In this document: positions 46,201-55,167 of the stretch, one piece after another | Layout of the letters: each line of letters starts with the position of its first letter | How positions within the stretch are numbered: position 1 is the stretch's first letter | Assembly: GCF_034140825.1 (NCBI RefSeq) | Contig: NC_089045.1 | Span: forward strand, 255,501 to 319,500 | Origin: Oryza sativa Japonica Group | Taxonomy: Eukaryota; Streptophyta; Magnoliopsida; Poales; Poaceae | Length of the DNA stretch: 64,000 nt | Reading direction: 5' to 3' | Notes under the pieces: model-generated | What the model saw: only the letters and a program-made list of their open reading frames with translations | Told to the model about the DNA's origin: nothing | Database searches by the model: none | Program-made: the position numbers and the translations under genes

Positions 46201-47960
46201 CAAATGATGCCATGCAAATGTGAGGCTTTAGAAGCATATAATTGCTGAGTGAAAATGATACTAATATCATACCTCTGTTATTTTTCCTTGTGCTGCATCC
46301 AGCTTAACGATGAGATCCCTTTTCTCATACAAGAGCTCCTTGTTCTTCCTCCTCAGCTCAACTACCTCCACTTCCAGCTCCTTGAGCTTCTTCAGCTTCC
46401 TCTGCACCTCTGCGTCCTTGATGGCTGCCTCCTCCTCCTTGGACTTCAGCGCAATCACCTGGTTCTTTAGAAGCATCAGCTGCCCTTTCGTCTGGTTCGC
46501 CTCCATCTGTATCTGTCGCTGCAGCTCCTTGATCTTGTTCCTCGCAGCCTCCAGCTCCCTCTTGGCTCCTGTGCCACGGGCGACGTCATCCTGAAGCTTC
46601 TTCCTCTCCTCTTGCAGCGAGTTGATGGTCATTTTGAGCATGTCGATCTCCACCATCTTGATCTTGAGCTGTCTGTGTAGCTCTACAACATCAGTCTCCT
46701 GTTCCTTGAGGCCATAGTACTCCAGCAGCTCTCCCTCAAGCTTCACTTCCCTCTCCTCCAGCTCACGCACAAGTCCACGCAGCCTCTCCAGCTCGGAGTT
46801 AACACTGTTGTACCAAGAGCGTTCTTTGACGTCAAACCTGTCACTTGGTAGGGGGATGTCAATCTCCCCTGATAGGAGGCTCTCGATCTCGGAGAGCATG
46901 TCGTCATCATCTGAAAGAGCTGAATTGATTATGCCGCTGATTGTTTTAACCTCTTCCTTCTCTTCTTCTTTCTCCCCCTGAACCACAGCAATTGAAAAGA
47001 ACAGTTAAACTCACAAGTTTTGAGCTAGTAGAGAATGACATTCACTTACGTGTTCAGAACAGTTACAGTTTTTTTGGGAATATGCGAGACGCGTATTTTT
47101 TATTAAGAGGAATAAATGTATTCACAGAACGGGCCTGAAAAATAAAAAGAAAGGGACAGGGTACAGAAGAGGGGAAGAGAAAAGTAGAAGCCTAATCTCC
47201 CGAATGATTTGGCGACCAAAGAACAAGCGAAGGGACTGTCATGGTTGGTATGGCTGATCTAGCCATCCGCCAGAGGTCCGCTTCCCCCATCATAGCCCTA
47301 GCTATCTCCATCCAAGGTCTGCTCTTCTGGTTGAAGACCCGGTTGTTCCTTTCCTTCCAGATTATCCATGCTACTAGTGCCGCAATTGTGTCGAACCCTC
47401 GGCGATGGTCTTTAATCATCCTTTTGCGACTGTCACACAACCAGACATGAAAGGACTGCTCATTGAGAGGCAGACATTCAGAATGACCGATAGCAGTAAG
47501 AGCAATCCACCAAAGCTGCCGAGACTCCGGGCATGCGACCAGGAGATGATCAATCGTTTCGTCGCATTGATCACAGAGGGGGCAACGATCCGGGTGCGAC
47601 AGACCTCGGCTTCGAAGGCGGTCCGCCGTCCAGCATCGGTTGAGGGCGACCAGCCAGAGGAAGTAACGGCATCGAGGAGGGGCGAAGAACTGTTACAGTT
47701 AAACTCACAAGTTCTAAGCTAGTAGAGAATGGCATGCACTTACATGTTCAGAGTAGCGAGTTTTGTCTTTTCCTTTCCTTGCTTGGCCATCTGTTGAAGT
47801 TCAACAAGAGCTTCAGTGAGAAATTCAGAGGAACAAATTAAGGAAGGAAGTGCCACTGCAAGAGAGAAGCAAGTATAGTACCTCTGTTGCCACTGTTGGC
47901 TCTCTTAAGAGTTAAAGCTGCGACGGAGGCTACAACAACGACGCCTAACCTGACAAGCAT
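43227..47960 (-). CDS. CHUP1: CHUP1, chloroplast unusual positioning 1
   Basis: Nine minus-strand exons (47882-47960, 47744-47790, 46273-46977, 44437-45729, 44178-44309, 43917-44098, 43661-43772, 43427-43570, 43227-43325) join in frame to 930 aa. CHUP1 sits on the chloroplast outer envelope and links plastids to short actin filaments for light-driven movement. The N-terminus MLVRLGVVVVASVAALTLKR is the hydrophobic envelope anchor. Exon 3 encodes a long coiled coil with the KELEVEVVELRRKNKELLYE block that in Arabidopsis overlaps F-actin binding. A proline-rich, profilin-type region (APPPPPPPGKPGG) lies near 44640-44720. The conserved C-terminus spans EVVEFYQSLMKREAK to FAGGFDEESMKAFEELRSK. A LINE sits in intron 2 without disturbing the coding exons. 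The gene appears intact. Confidence 0.95.
46990..47763. repeat. About 57-bp duplicated segment around CHUP1 exon 2 donor
   Basis: The segment from ACAGTTAAACTCACAAGTT to CACTTACGTGTTCAGA (about 47001-47058) recurs at about 47695-47752 with six differences, about 90% identity. The higher-coordinate copy contains the last bases of CHUP1 exon 2 and its GTAAGT donor; the lower copy is a decoy with its own GTAAGT. A LINE lies exactly between them. Confidence 0.8.
47071..47687 (-). mobile_element. 5'-truncated LINE inserted in CHUP1 intron 2
   Basis: The minus strand carries an uninterrupted ORF2 C-terminus of about 165 codons. It has the zf-RVT pattern (LNRCWTADRLRSRGL, CPLCDQCDETIDHLLVAC) and ends IIWKERNNRVFNQKSRPW to SPNHSGD. 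A short poly-A tail reads as T7 at 47069-47075. Flanks AACAGTTACAGTT (47058-47070) and AACTGTTACAGTT (47688-47700) form a 13-bp target duplication with one difference. This is a 617-bp insertion of only the 3' end of a plant LINE. The near-perfect frame and duplication suggest a fairly recent event. Confidence 0.85.
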
Positions 47961-48970
47961 GGCTCCTTGCCCTCATCACTGTCCCGGGCTGGAGAGCTGA
48001 CGACGCACAGAGCTCCCTTGGCTCATCAGAAACTGGCAAGCTATGAGAATGGCAAGCCAGATATCTTGAGCTAGAGATAGATAGATACATTGGAGGAGGA
48101 GAGCTCCTTGCCTTTGATGAGTGAGTGAAAGTCACCAGAACATGTGGCTTGCAAATTGTTCCTTCCAATTTGTCTGTCTCTATATGTTTATCCCTTGTTT
48201 GCAAAAACAGACAAGACTCATTTAGCAGACAAGCTCTTTTCTCTGTGTGCCAGCAGTGTGGCATTTACTAATAGCTGACAAAATTTACATATGCTGACAG
48301 TGCCAGGAAGAAAGCAATGCATCTTAATTTGTGGCTTCTGATTTGCCTGTCATGATACAAGTACGGCTTGTGGCTTGAAAGCTAGCTTGCTAGGCAGGTT
48401 GTTTCCTGTGCACAAAAATGAGTGGTAGCTAGTGCGTTATAGCGATATTTGGATAGCTAGCAAAGACAGGACGAGAGTTATGAGGCTCACAGGATGGAGC
48501 TTTGCTTATCATTACCCTCTTCTGGACGCACCTGCAAAATCTGAAATACTAATAAGCTAATAACACACTTAGAAAAAGTTCTGATTTTCCTTTTTGGTGT
48601 TTTTGGAGGAATCTGGAGGTTCACCTCTGCTGCACCTAGAGAAAATCATTGTGCATGTATTCAGGCCTGTAATCTCCATGGAATGGAAGTATGTTTCGAG
48701 GGAAAACAAAAAGCGCTGGCAGCTTGCACACAACCACCATATATACAGAATAGACATTTAGTTTGGAGTGTAGACAGCTCTCTGGTATGTTTTTCCTCTA
48801 CTCAACTTTTGCCTTACTAGTATATCAGATAGCTTTTGTTTTTCTTGATTACAAGATACAACTATGATGCTTGTAGCTTGTATCGATCCTTGTTACATTA
48901 ATCAAATCTGATATTAGTAAATCAGTTTCTTTTCAGCTCTGCAGGGCAGCTACTTACTAGTCAGTAGTCA
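47961..48970. other. CHUP1 upstream region and kinase 3' flank
   Basis: No gene or repeat termini are recognised. The first few hundred bases below 48260 are the probable CHUP1 leader and promoter. Confidence 0.45.
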
Positions 48971-50551
48971 CTAGAACCTGTCCAAGACCATCTGATTCTG
49001 CACAAGTGCAGAAATGTCACTGCTGTCAGCGCTCATACAACACAGGTTTCTGGCCCCAGTATAATAGAAAACAAGGACACCAACGAGGACAGAGGCGAGT
49101 GGCACAGTCAGATTGTCGTCCAGGCGTGTGCTGATAGGGAGTGACTCCACAATTGCAGCAGCAAGCGATGTCACACCAAAGGCGATCACCATGCTCCAGC
49201 TCTCCTCGACAAATCCAAAGAGGTGGAAGTAGCACATGTACCTAGCAAGTACTCCAGCAGTTTCAGATTAACAGCTACCAAGACTTCAATAGAAATGTAG
49301 GGTAGCCTATTAGATACTCCAACTTGTTACTTACAGGATTGATGCAAGGAAACCAGCTAAGAACATTGCAATGGATCCAGCATAAGACTTATCAGGGTTG
49401 TAAGGAAGCTTTACATGTCCGAATCGCCTTCCAGCTATGTCAGCTACACCTGAAAGAAGCAGTGTAGAGAAGTCAGTTGACGTCTGAAACTTTTCACTCG
49501 GTGAATGAAAGGAGCAGTCCAAAATCGATAGAACAGTGTCAGTATCAGCAGAAAATTTTCAACTGCAGGAGATTAGATGAAGCTAAGGCCGTACCATCTC
49601 CGGCACACAAGTTGCAAATCACTGCGATTGAAATGGGAGATGTCCTCCAGAAAATTACAGTAGCGAGTGTTATAGCACAAGCGTAGTACAGTGGACCTTT
49701 AAGAAGCTCTCTGGAAACAAAAAGGGATTACTGAATCAAGTGGTAGAAGCAACACAACTATGATTATTATTATTTTTATTGCAGTAATGCGTAAGAATGC
49801 CAAATCTTTCTTTGCCCACTAGCTTGTCAAAGGGGGGAAATGAGATGAGTACCTGCGGTCTCCGTTCCTGGTCATGGAGTTAATGACGCCATCATCTTTG
49901 ACAATACCAAGTCCAATCAAGGTAACCTTTATGATGTTGAATGCAATGACAAGGGAAGCAAGAAATGGAGCATAGACATCATCCGCACTGCAATCAGGAA
50001 GAGTACGTTGTCAGGAAGGCAGAAACACACTTGGTATGGCTATGACATGACAAAATTAAAGATACTGCTAGTATATTGTTGGTCTGGAACTCGATCGATC
50101 TGGTTTACCTGAACAAAGGCCACATAAGGAAGTATACTAAGCCAACAGTAATATGCACGAGTTTCCTGCAGAGTTTCTGAAGATGGACAAGCCCGACATA
50201 CCAGTCAAGAATCAGCATAATTGCTGCGGAAAGACATGCTGCAGTATATATGTGATGTGACTAACACAGGATCTGACACAAACACCTCAATTAACCAACA
50301 AATTAATGGTGTGCTTATGGAAATTTGCCGGCAGCTAATAGGGATCTAAACACACTAGTCATATCATGCTACAGAGAGCTGAAGTGAGCAACCGTTAAGA
50401 GAGTAGGTGAAGGAAGAAGAGGTGAGGTGACCTGGTCCAAGAGGGCGCGGTTGCCGACCTCTTCCCAGAAACGAAGCACGGCGAGGGCGGTGGCTCCGGT
50501 GAGCACGGCGGCGCCGGCGTCCCGGAGCAGCGGGCTCTCCAGAATCCACAT
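48971..50551 (-). CDS. FOLK: Farnesol/phytol kinase-like protein
   Basis: Six minus-strand exons (50432-50551, 50109-50176, 49853-49987, 49595-49710, 49335-49449, 48971-49241) join in frame to 274 aa. The family (VTE5/FOLK, related to dolichol kinases) phosphorylates isoprenoid alcohols with CTP or other NTPs: phytol for tocopherol synthesis, or farnesol. Family landmarks are KLCRKLVHITVGLVYFLMWP, RNGDRRELLKGPLYYACAIT, AVICNLCAGDGVADIAGRRF, KLPYNPDKSYAGSIAMFLAG and VESLPISTRLDDNLTVPLAS. The protein is mostly membrane helices. The start MWILESPLLRDAGAAVLTG aligns with the mature N-terminus of FOLK, and no clear plastid transit peptide precedes it, so location is unclear. The motif spacing is closer to FOLK than to VTE5. 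Confidence 0.88.
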
Positions 50552-50885
50552 GGATGAGGCCTTGCTAGCGGAGCGGCCACAAACTCAGATTTTACATACT
50601 GTATGTATTAAGGGTGTGGCTGACCTTGGATTATTGGACGGTAGTAGCTGATGGATACTCCTGATATAATAATTCTCACGTGTTTCTCTCCTCCATCTCT
50701 TCTCCCTCTACATGGAGTCCTTCAACTTCAATTCCTCCCCAATTTCATGGTAACTATTTACTATTCTCTACATACACAATAATATAATAGAGTAATAAAT
50801 TAAATAGAGTAAACTATCCGCTCTTCAACACCAATCTCTCTCTACTGCATTAATTTATCACTTTGGCTTATTGTCTCCTTTTATA
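50552..50885. other. Kinase upstream region
   Basis: Mixed AT-rich sequence. No features beyond the likely promoter of the minus-strand kinase gene. Confidence 0.4.
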
Positions 50886-50887
50886 TA

Positions 50888-51156
50888 CTCCCTCCATCCT
50901 AAATTGATCATCGTATATATTTATACACCAAGACCAAGAATAATTTAAATCATATCAATCAAGACACCATGTACATATTCTCCCACAATACATGCATCGA
51001 TTAAAACAACATGTCAATTACACGCTTAGCATGTACACATTTTCTCTTACTACATTTATTGTATTCCATTAAAATCCGTATCCATGCGGTTATATAATTA
51101 TCAATTTGAGAAATTTTGGATTTCATTATATGATGATCAATTTGGGAAGGAGTGAG
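50888..51156. mobile_element. Stowaway-like MITE (269 bp)
   Basis: The ends CTCCCTCCATCCTAAATTGA and TCAATTTGGGAAGGAGTGAG are flanked by TA at 50886-50887 and 51157-51158. The inner arms continue TCATCGTATAT/ATATGATGATC. It lies just left of a Helitron-type 3' end. Confidence 0.8.
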
Positions 51157-51170
51157 TAATTAGGAAGATA

Positions 51171-51201
51171 GCCCGCGCATTCGCGCGGGCATGTGTATTA
51201 G
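51171..51201 (+). mobile_element. Helitron 3' terminus
   Basis: A perfect 8-bp-stem hairpin (GCCCGCGC, loop ATTC, GCGCGGGC; 51171-51190) is followed after a few bases by TTAG and a host T at 51202. This is the Helitron 3' layout (hairpin about 10 nt before CTRR), with the first C changed to T. The 5' end could not be located, but the element probably contains the adjacent Stowaway MITE. Confidence 0.6.
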
Positions 51202-51685
51202 TTTGTTTTGAAAATAGTTCTAACAAAATAAATTGAAATTAAAATAAGGTGTTTTCTATTTTTAATTGAGTGTTCCTTGCATCTTTTTTTTTTGAAGAAA
51301 TATCAACAAACTATAATAAATATATTTTCCCACCCTGCTAACCCTATCTTCAATTGCTTCATATATATGCAATTCGTTATGCATAGAGATAGAAAAGTTC
51401 TTAAAAAAATATTTACTGTATTTCGAATTTAGTGATTAAGTCTAATTTCAAATATGTATTCAAATCAAATTATTGTTTTATTCTAAATTGTCTTTTTAGG
51501 GATTTTAAAGTGTGTATCGTGTTGTGTTTGGAGTTTTCTTTTAATACTTATTTTATTATTCCAAATTTTAGCTATTTATATGGACTCTTGATATTTTATA
51601 TTCTACATGAAATCTTGTTGTATTTTTATAGTTTTAATGATTTTTTAGTGTATATTTTAATCAATTTGCTTGTTTTTTTTGCTAT
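51202..51685. other. AT-rich spacer
   Basis: No features recognised. Confidence 0.4.
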
Positions 51686-51689
51686 GAAT

Positions 51690-52045
51690 TTACATACAAA
51701 CTCCTTGTAGTTGATACGCTTGCTACCATCGGTCTCGTGGATCATCTCGTCGACCTCCTCATTAGTGAGCCTCTCCTGATACATTGGACATGACGTGACT
51801 GAGCTTGGCGTTAGAGATGAAGCCATTTTCTACTCCTTGCCGAAGACTCGGAACATCTCCCTCTGCCCCTCCTCTCAATACTTGTCCTTTTGCATGCCAT
51901 TAGGCCTAGAAACTCGTGGAAGTCAATGCTACCGCTGTCGTCGGTGTCTATCTGGCTAATAATGTCTTGTAGCTCCGCTTCCATCGGGTTTAGAGTATAT
52001 ATCATGGTTCCAAGCTCCTTGGTGGTGATTGAACCTGGACTTTAG
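51690..52045 (-). pseudogene. Calmodulin pseudogene fragment
   Basis: Minus-strand frames read [21 protein letters not shown], then [20 protein letters not shown]. After frame breaks, RLTNEEVDEMIHETDGSKRI and NYKEFVCKF follow. This is the EF2-to-EF4 order of calmodulin ('[22 protein letters not shown]', 'DGNGTIDFPEFLNLM', 'LTDEEVDEMIREAD...INYEEFV'). EF-hand 1 is absent, the third EF-hand is scrambled and EF4 is shortened, so it is a decayed, probably transposed, copy. It is unrelated in position to the intact CML at 31.3 kb. Confidence 0.85.
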
Positions 52046-52049
52046 ACTC

Positions 52050-53575
52050 ACATATTTGAATTCATTCATTGTTTTTAAAGTGCTATTTTGCTCAAATATT
52101 TGTAGTCAAAACAACCAAATTATCTAACGGTCCCATGTTAAACAACATATTTGCAAACAAAAAATAATTTATGAAAAATTTTTATATACATGTTCTTAGC
52201 GATCAAAAAACAAATATTGAAAAATAAACTTAGATAGAAAACCACAAAATTAACTCCAAATTTAAGGTTAAAAATTTAAATTTTAGCTAATAAGCATAAG
52301 CGAAAAGATGAGGCCGTAACTTTTATATAGTTAATATGGGCAATATATCTCTTGGATTATGTATTTAATTATCAATAACACAAGAAATCAAATAAATTGA
52401 GAAAAGTACATGTAACTTGAGAATCATCATCATTTAGCTATTGTTATTTTTTATATATTTTTGTGTTAGCTAGAAAATAGGAGAGGACAATGGGATCCTA
52501 GAGGAGAGTAGGAGGGTGGAGCATGTACATGCATGGTCACATACGGTGGGGGTGGAGGTGGGGGAGCCAGATTTTTTTTAAGATCTAATAGTTAAAATTA
52601 TTTGGTCCACCAATTTGAAGAAAAATCAATGTTTAGATTATTTTTAATTAGAGCGCCACATGACGTCTAGAAGTGTTTGTAGAACATCACGTGACAGTTT
52701 GAAAACGTTTGTAAGAAGTTTAATATATTTTTTTAGTATGTACTATAATATTGTTCCCCTAAAATTATATTTTTTATGATTTAAAATATATTCAAAACTG
52801 AGTTTTTAATTGTATAACTTAAGACTTATTAGCGTGTAAAAGTAGGGAGGCACATAAGTAGGAATAGGTAGGGCACGCTCGCTTAAAACCCACCTGATAA
52901 CCCAAATGCCTAAATTAATTAATTTATTTTCCAAAAGCTTCAAGAAATTTATATGAAATCAAAGATAGCCTTGCTGTACTACTACTACTACGTGGAATCA
53001 AAGTGACCAGCACAGCAAGGTGCGAGATCAAACAAGCTGGAAGTTGCTTGCATCGCTTATATTGATACAACAGTGGGTAGAACCGTAGAACTGCTCTATT
53101 TATCGACGGATGATTTTCTTGATCTGATCGTTTGCTTACAAATTAAATTTAGAACTATAGTAATTATTTTGAACCCATCGAACCGTTGATTTCTTGATAA
53201 AAAATAATTGCTTAAAAATAAAAAAGAGAATAGGAGGGGAGGGGCAGCAAAAGGAGGAGACAAGGTGTGCGTACAGTGCGTCGCACGCACGGAAATAGGC
53301 AAGGTGTGATTGACCGTGAGTCTCAATGGATCAATATAATCACGGCAGACAGATCACAAGCACACACGTCACTGCATATGCAACATCACAGTCTCGCACC
53401 CGTGAATTCACCTTCCACCCTAACACACTCTCGAAGAGATAGAAACCAGCAACACATCTCTCATCAAAGTAAATCCCTATTTAAAACCTACTTATATGTA
53501 CGGAATATTTGTGAAAACTAGCAAGGTACGTACCACGTCTCCATCACATCACTAGTATTTCCCCAAGCAGTTTAA
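52050..53575. other. Gene-free intergenic stretch
   Basis: AT-rich sequence without a recognised gene or repeat, up to the Helitron 5' end. Confidence 0.45.
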
Positions 53576-53864
53576 TCTATCTATCTATTATATTATTAAA
53601 ACAGTCTTGAAAGGAGACACCACGTTCTATGTGGGGAATAAATTCCCAAGTTAATCGAAAAAAAAAGAAAAAGATTTTAACGATTGGATAATAATAGATC
53701 TAGATTTTAACGGTAAAGATTTAATCAGAGTTTTACAGAGTATATAGCAGAAATCGGACAAGTCGGACAAGGTAAAAGTCAGAACCATTTAAAAGTCCAA
53801 AGGTAGAAAAGGTGTATTACACGGTTTTCTATAGCCTTTATGGAATTGGGAGCTCTTATTTCAT

Positions 53865-54128
53865 CTTGGCACACAGACCAATGATAATTAATTCTATTTA
53901 CCATCCATTTAAACATGCTCCTAGTCATTCTTCGTAAACATGCGATTCATTAATATTTACATTTCACGATGCTCAAGTAGCCAATCTTGTATAGAAGAAT
54001 GGAGAGTCATACATTAAATCCGAGAAAGTCATTAAGATGATAGATTGTTAAATTGAAATATGCTTATCAAAAATAGAATTTTCATAGAATTTTCAGATTT
54101 GAAAATATGCTTATACGGAGGGAGGGAG
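53865..54128 (-). mobile_element. Stowaway-like MITE inside Helitron, copy 1
   Basis: The right end ACGGAGGGAGGGAG precedes TA (54129-54130). The interior (ACACAGACCAATGATAA, GAGAAAGTCATTAAGATGAT) is the reverse complement of the MITE at 55395-55686, so the two are inverted copies of one family. The left terminus is eroded. Confidence 0.7.
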
Positions 54129-54356
54129 TACTACTCATAGCACGACATAAAAATACTACTACTTTTCACTGAAACAGTGTAGCACACGGATTGACATGCA
54201 AAGATTCCTATAGCCAAAACTTTTCCAAACTACTGCTATTATTCACCGAAACCGACTGCTATGACTGTCACCGAAACCGACTGCTTTGACGATCGGATTC
54301 ACATCCCACAGCCAACAACAAATCAAGTCAATAGCAAACAACATGCAACCAGTGGC

Positions 54357-54485
54357 AATCATCAAATTTGCTGGCAATCAGAACAGCGAGATAGCAGAAG
54401 TCGCCGGATTTGCTTAGCAGCTCCAAATCATCAAATTTGCTGGCAATCAGAACAGCGAGATAGCAAAAGTCGCCGGATTTGCTTA
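54357..54485. repeat. 69-bp tandem repeat, second unit split by MITE
   Basis: Unit one (54357-54425) begins AATCATCAAATTTGCTGGCA and ends GGATTTGCTTAGCAGCTCCA. Unit two (54426 onward) is nearly identical up to GGATTTGCTTA, where the Tourist-like MITE starts. Its remaining GCAGCTCCAA resumes at 54836. A partial third unit follows. Confidence 0.9.
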
Positions 54486-54832
54486 GGGGGTGTTTAGATG
54501 GGGCTAAAACTTTTTAGCCCAAGTCACATCAGATGTTTGAACGCTAATTTAGAGTATTAAACATAGACTAATAAAAAAACTAATTTCATAAATGAGAGCT
54601 AATCCGCGAGACGATTTTTTTAAGCCTAATTAATCCATAATTATCAAAAGTTTACTGTAGCATCACATTGTCAAAATCATGACATAATTAGACTCAAAAG
54701 ATTCGTCTCGCGAATTAGTCCAAGCTTATGGAATAGGTTTTGTAATTAATGTATGTTTAATACTCCAAATTAGTGTCCAAATATCCGATGTGACATGGAC
54801 TTGGAATAAGTCCCTGGAAACCAAACAGCCCC
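54486..54832. mobile_element. Tourist-like MITE, 347-bp family, copy 2
   Basis: It begins GGGGGTGTTTAGATGGGGCT and ends GAAACCAAACAGCCCC, flanked by TTA at 54483-54485 and 54833-54835. It is the same family as 7708-8051. The unoccupied target is preserved in the neighbouring tandem unit (TTA at 54414-54416), which proves the insertion boundaries. Confidence 0.95.
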
Positions 54833-55167
54833 TTAGCAGCTCCAAGTCACCGGATTTGCCTTCTACAGTTTGTTTTCTTCCACTGGCAACCTTTATTTTT
54901 TTTTAATGTTTGGCCCGTCTTTCCCTCCTATAATGAAGATTATTAGAAATTAATCAAATAATAAATATCATTAAAGATTAAAAACATTCATTAGTTATTA
55001 CTATTTAATATTTGTACAATGCGACATATTTACACATTGATTAAACATGCATATTCACCCAACAGTAACTATTAGAAATAAAAACACAATTTCTTTATTA
55101 TTTACACATGCAACATATATATATACATATCACTATTTTAATTTCTTTTTCAGACTGAAGGCAAGTT

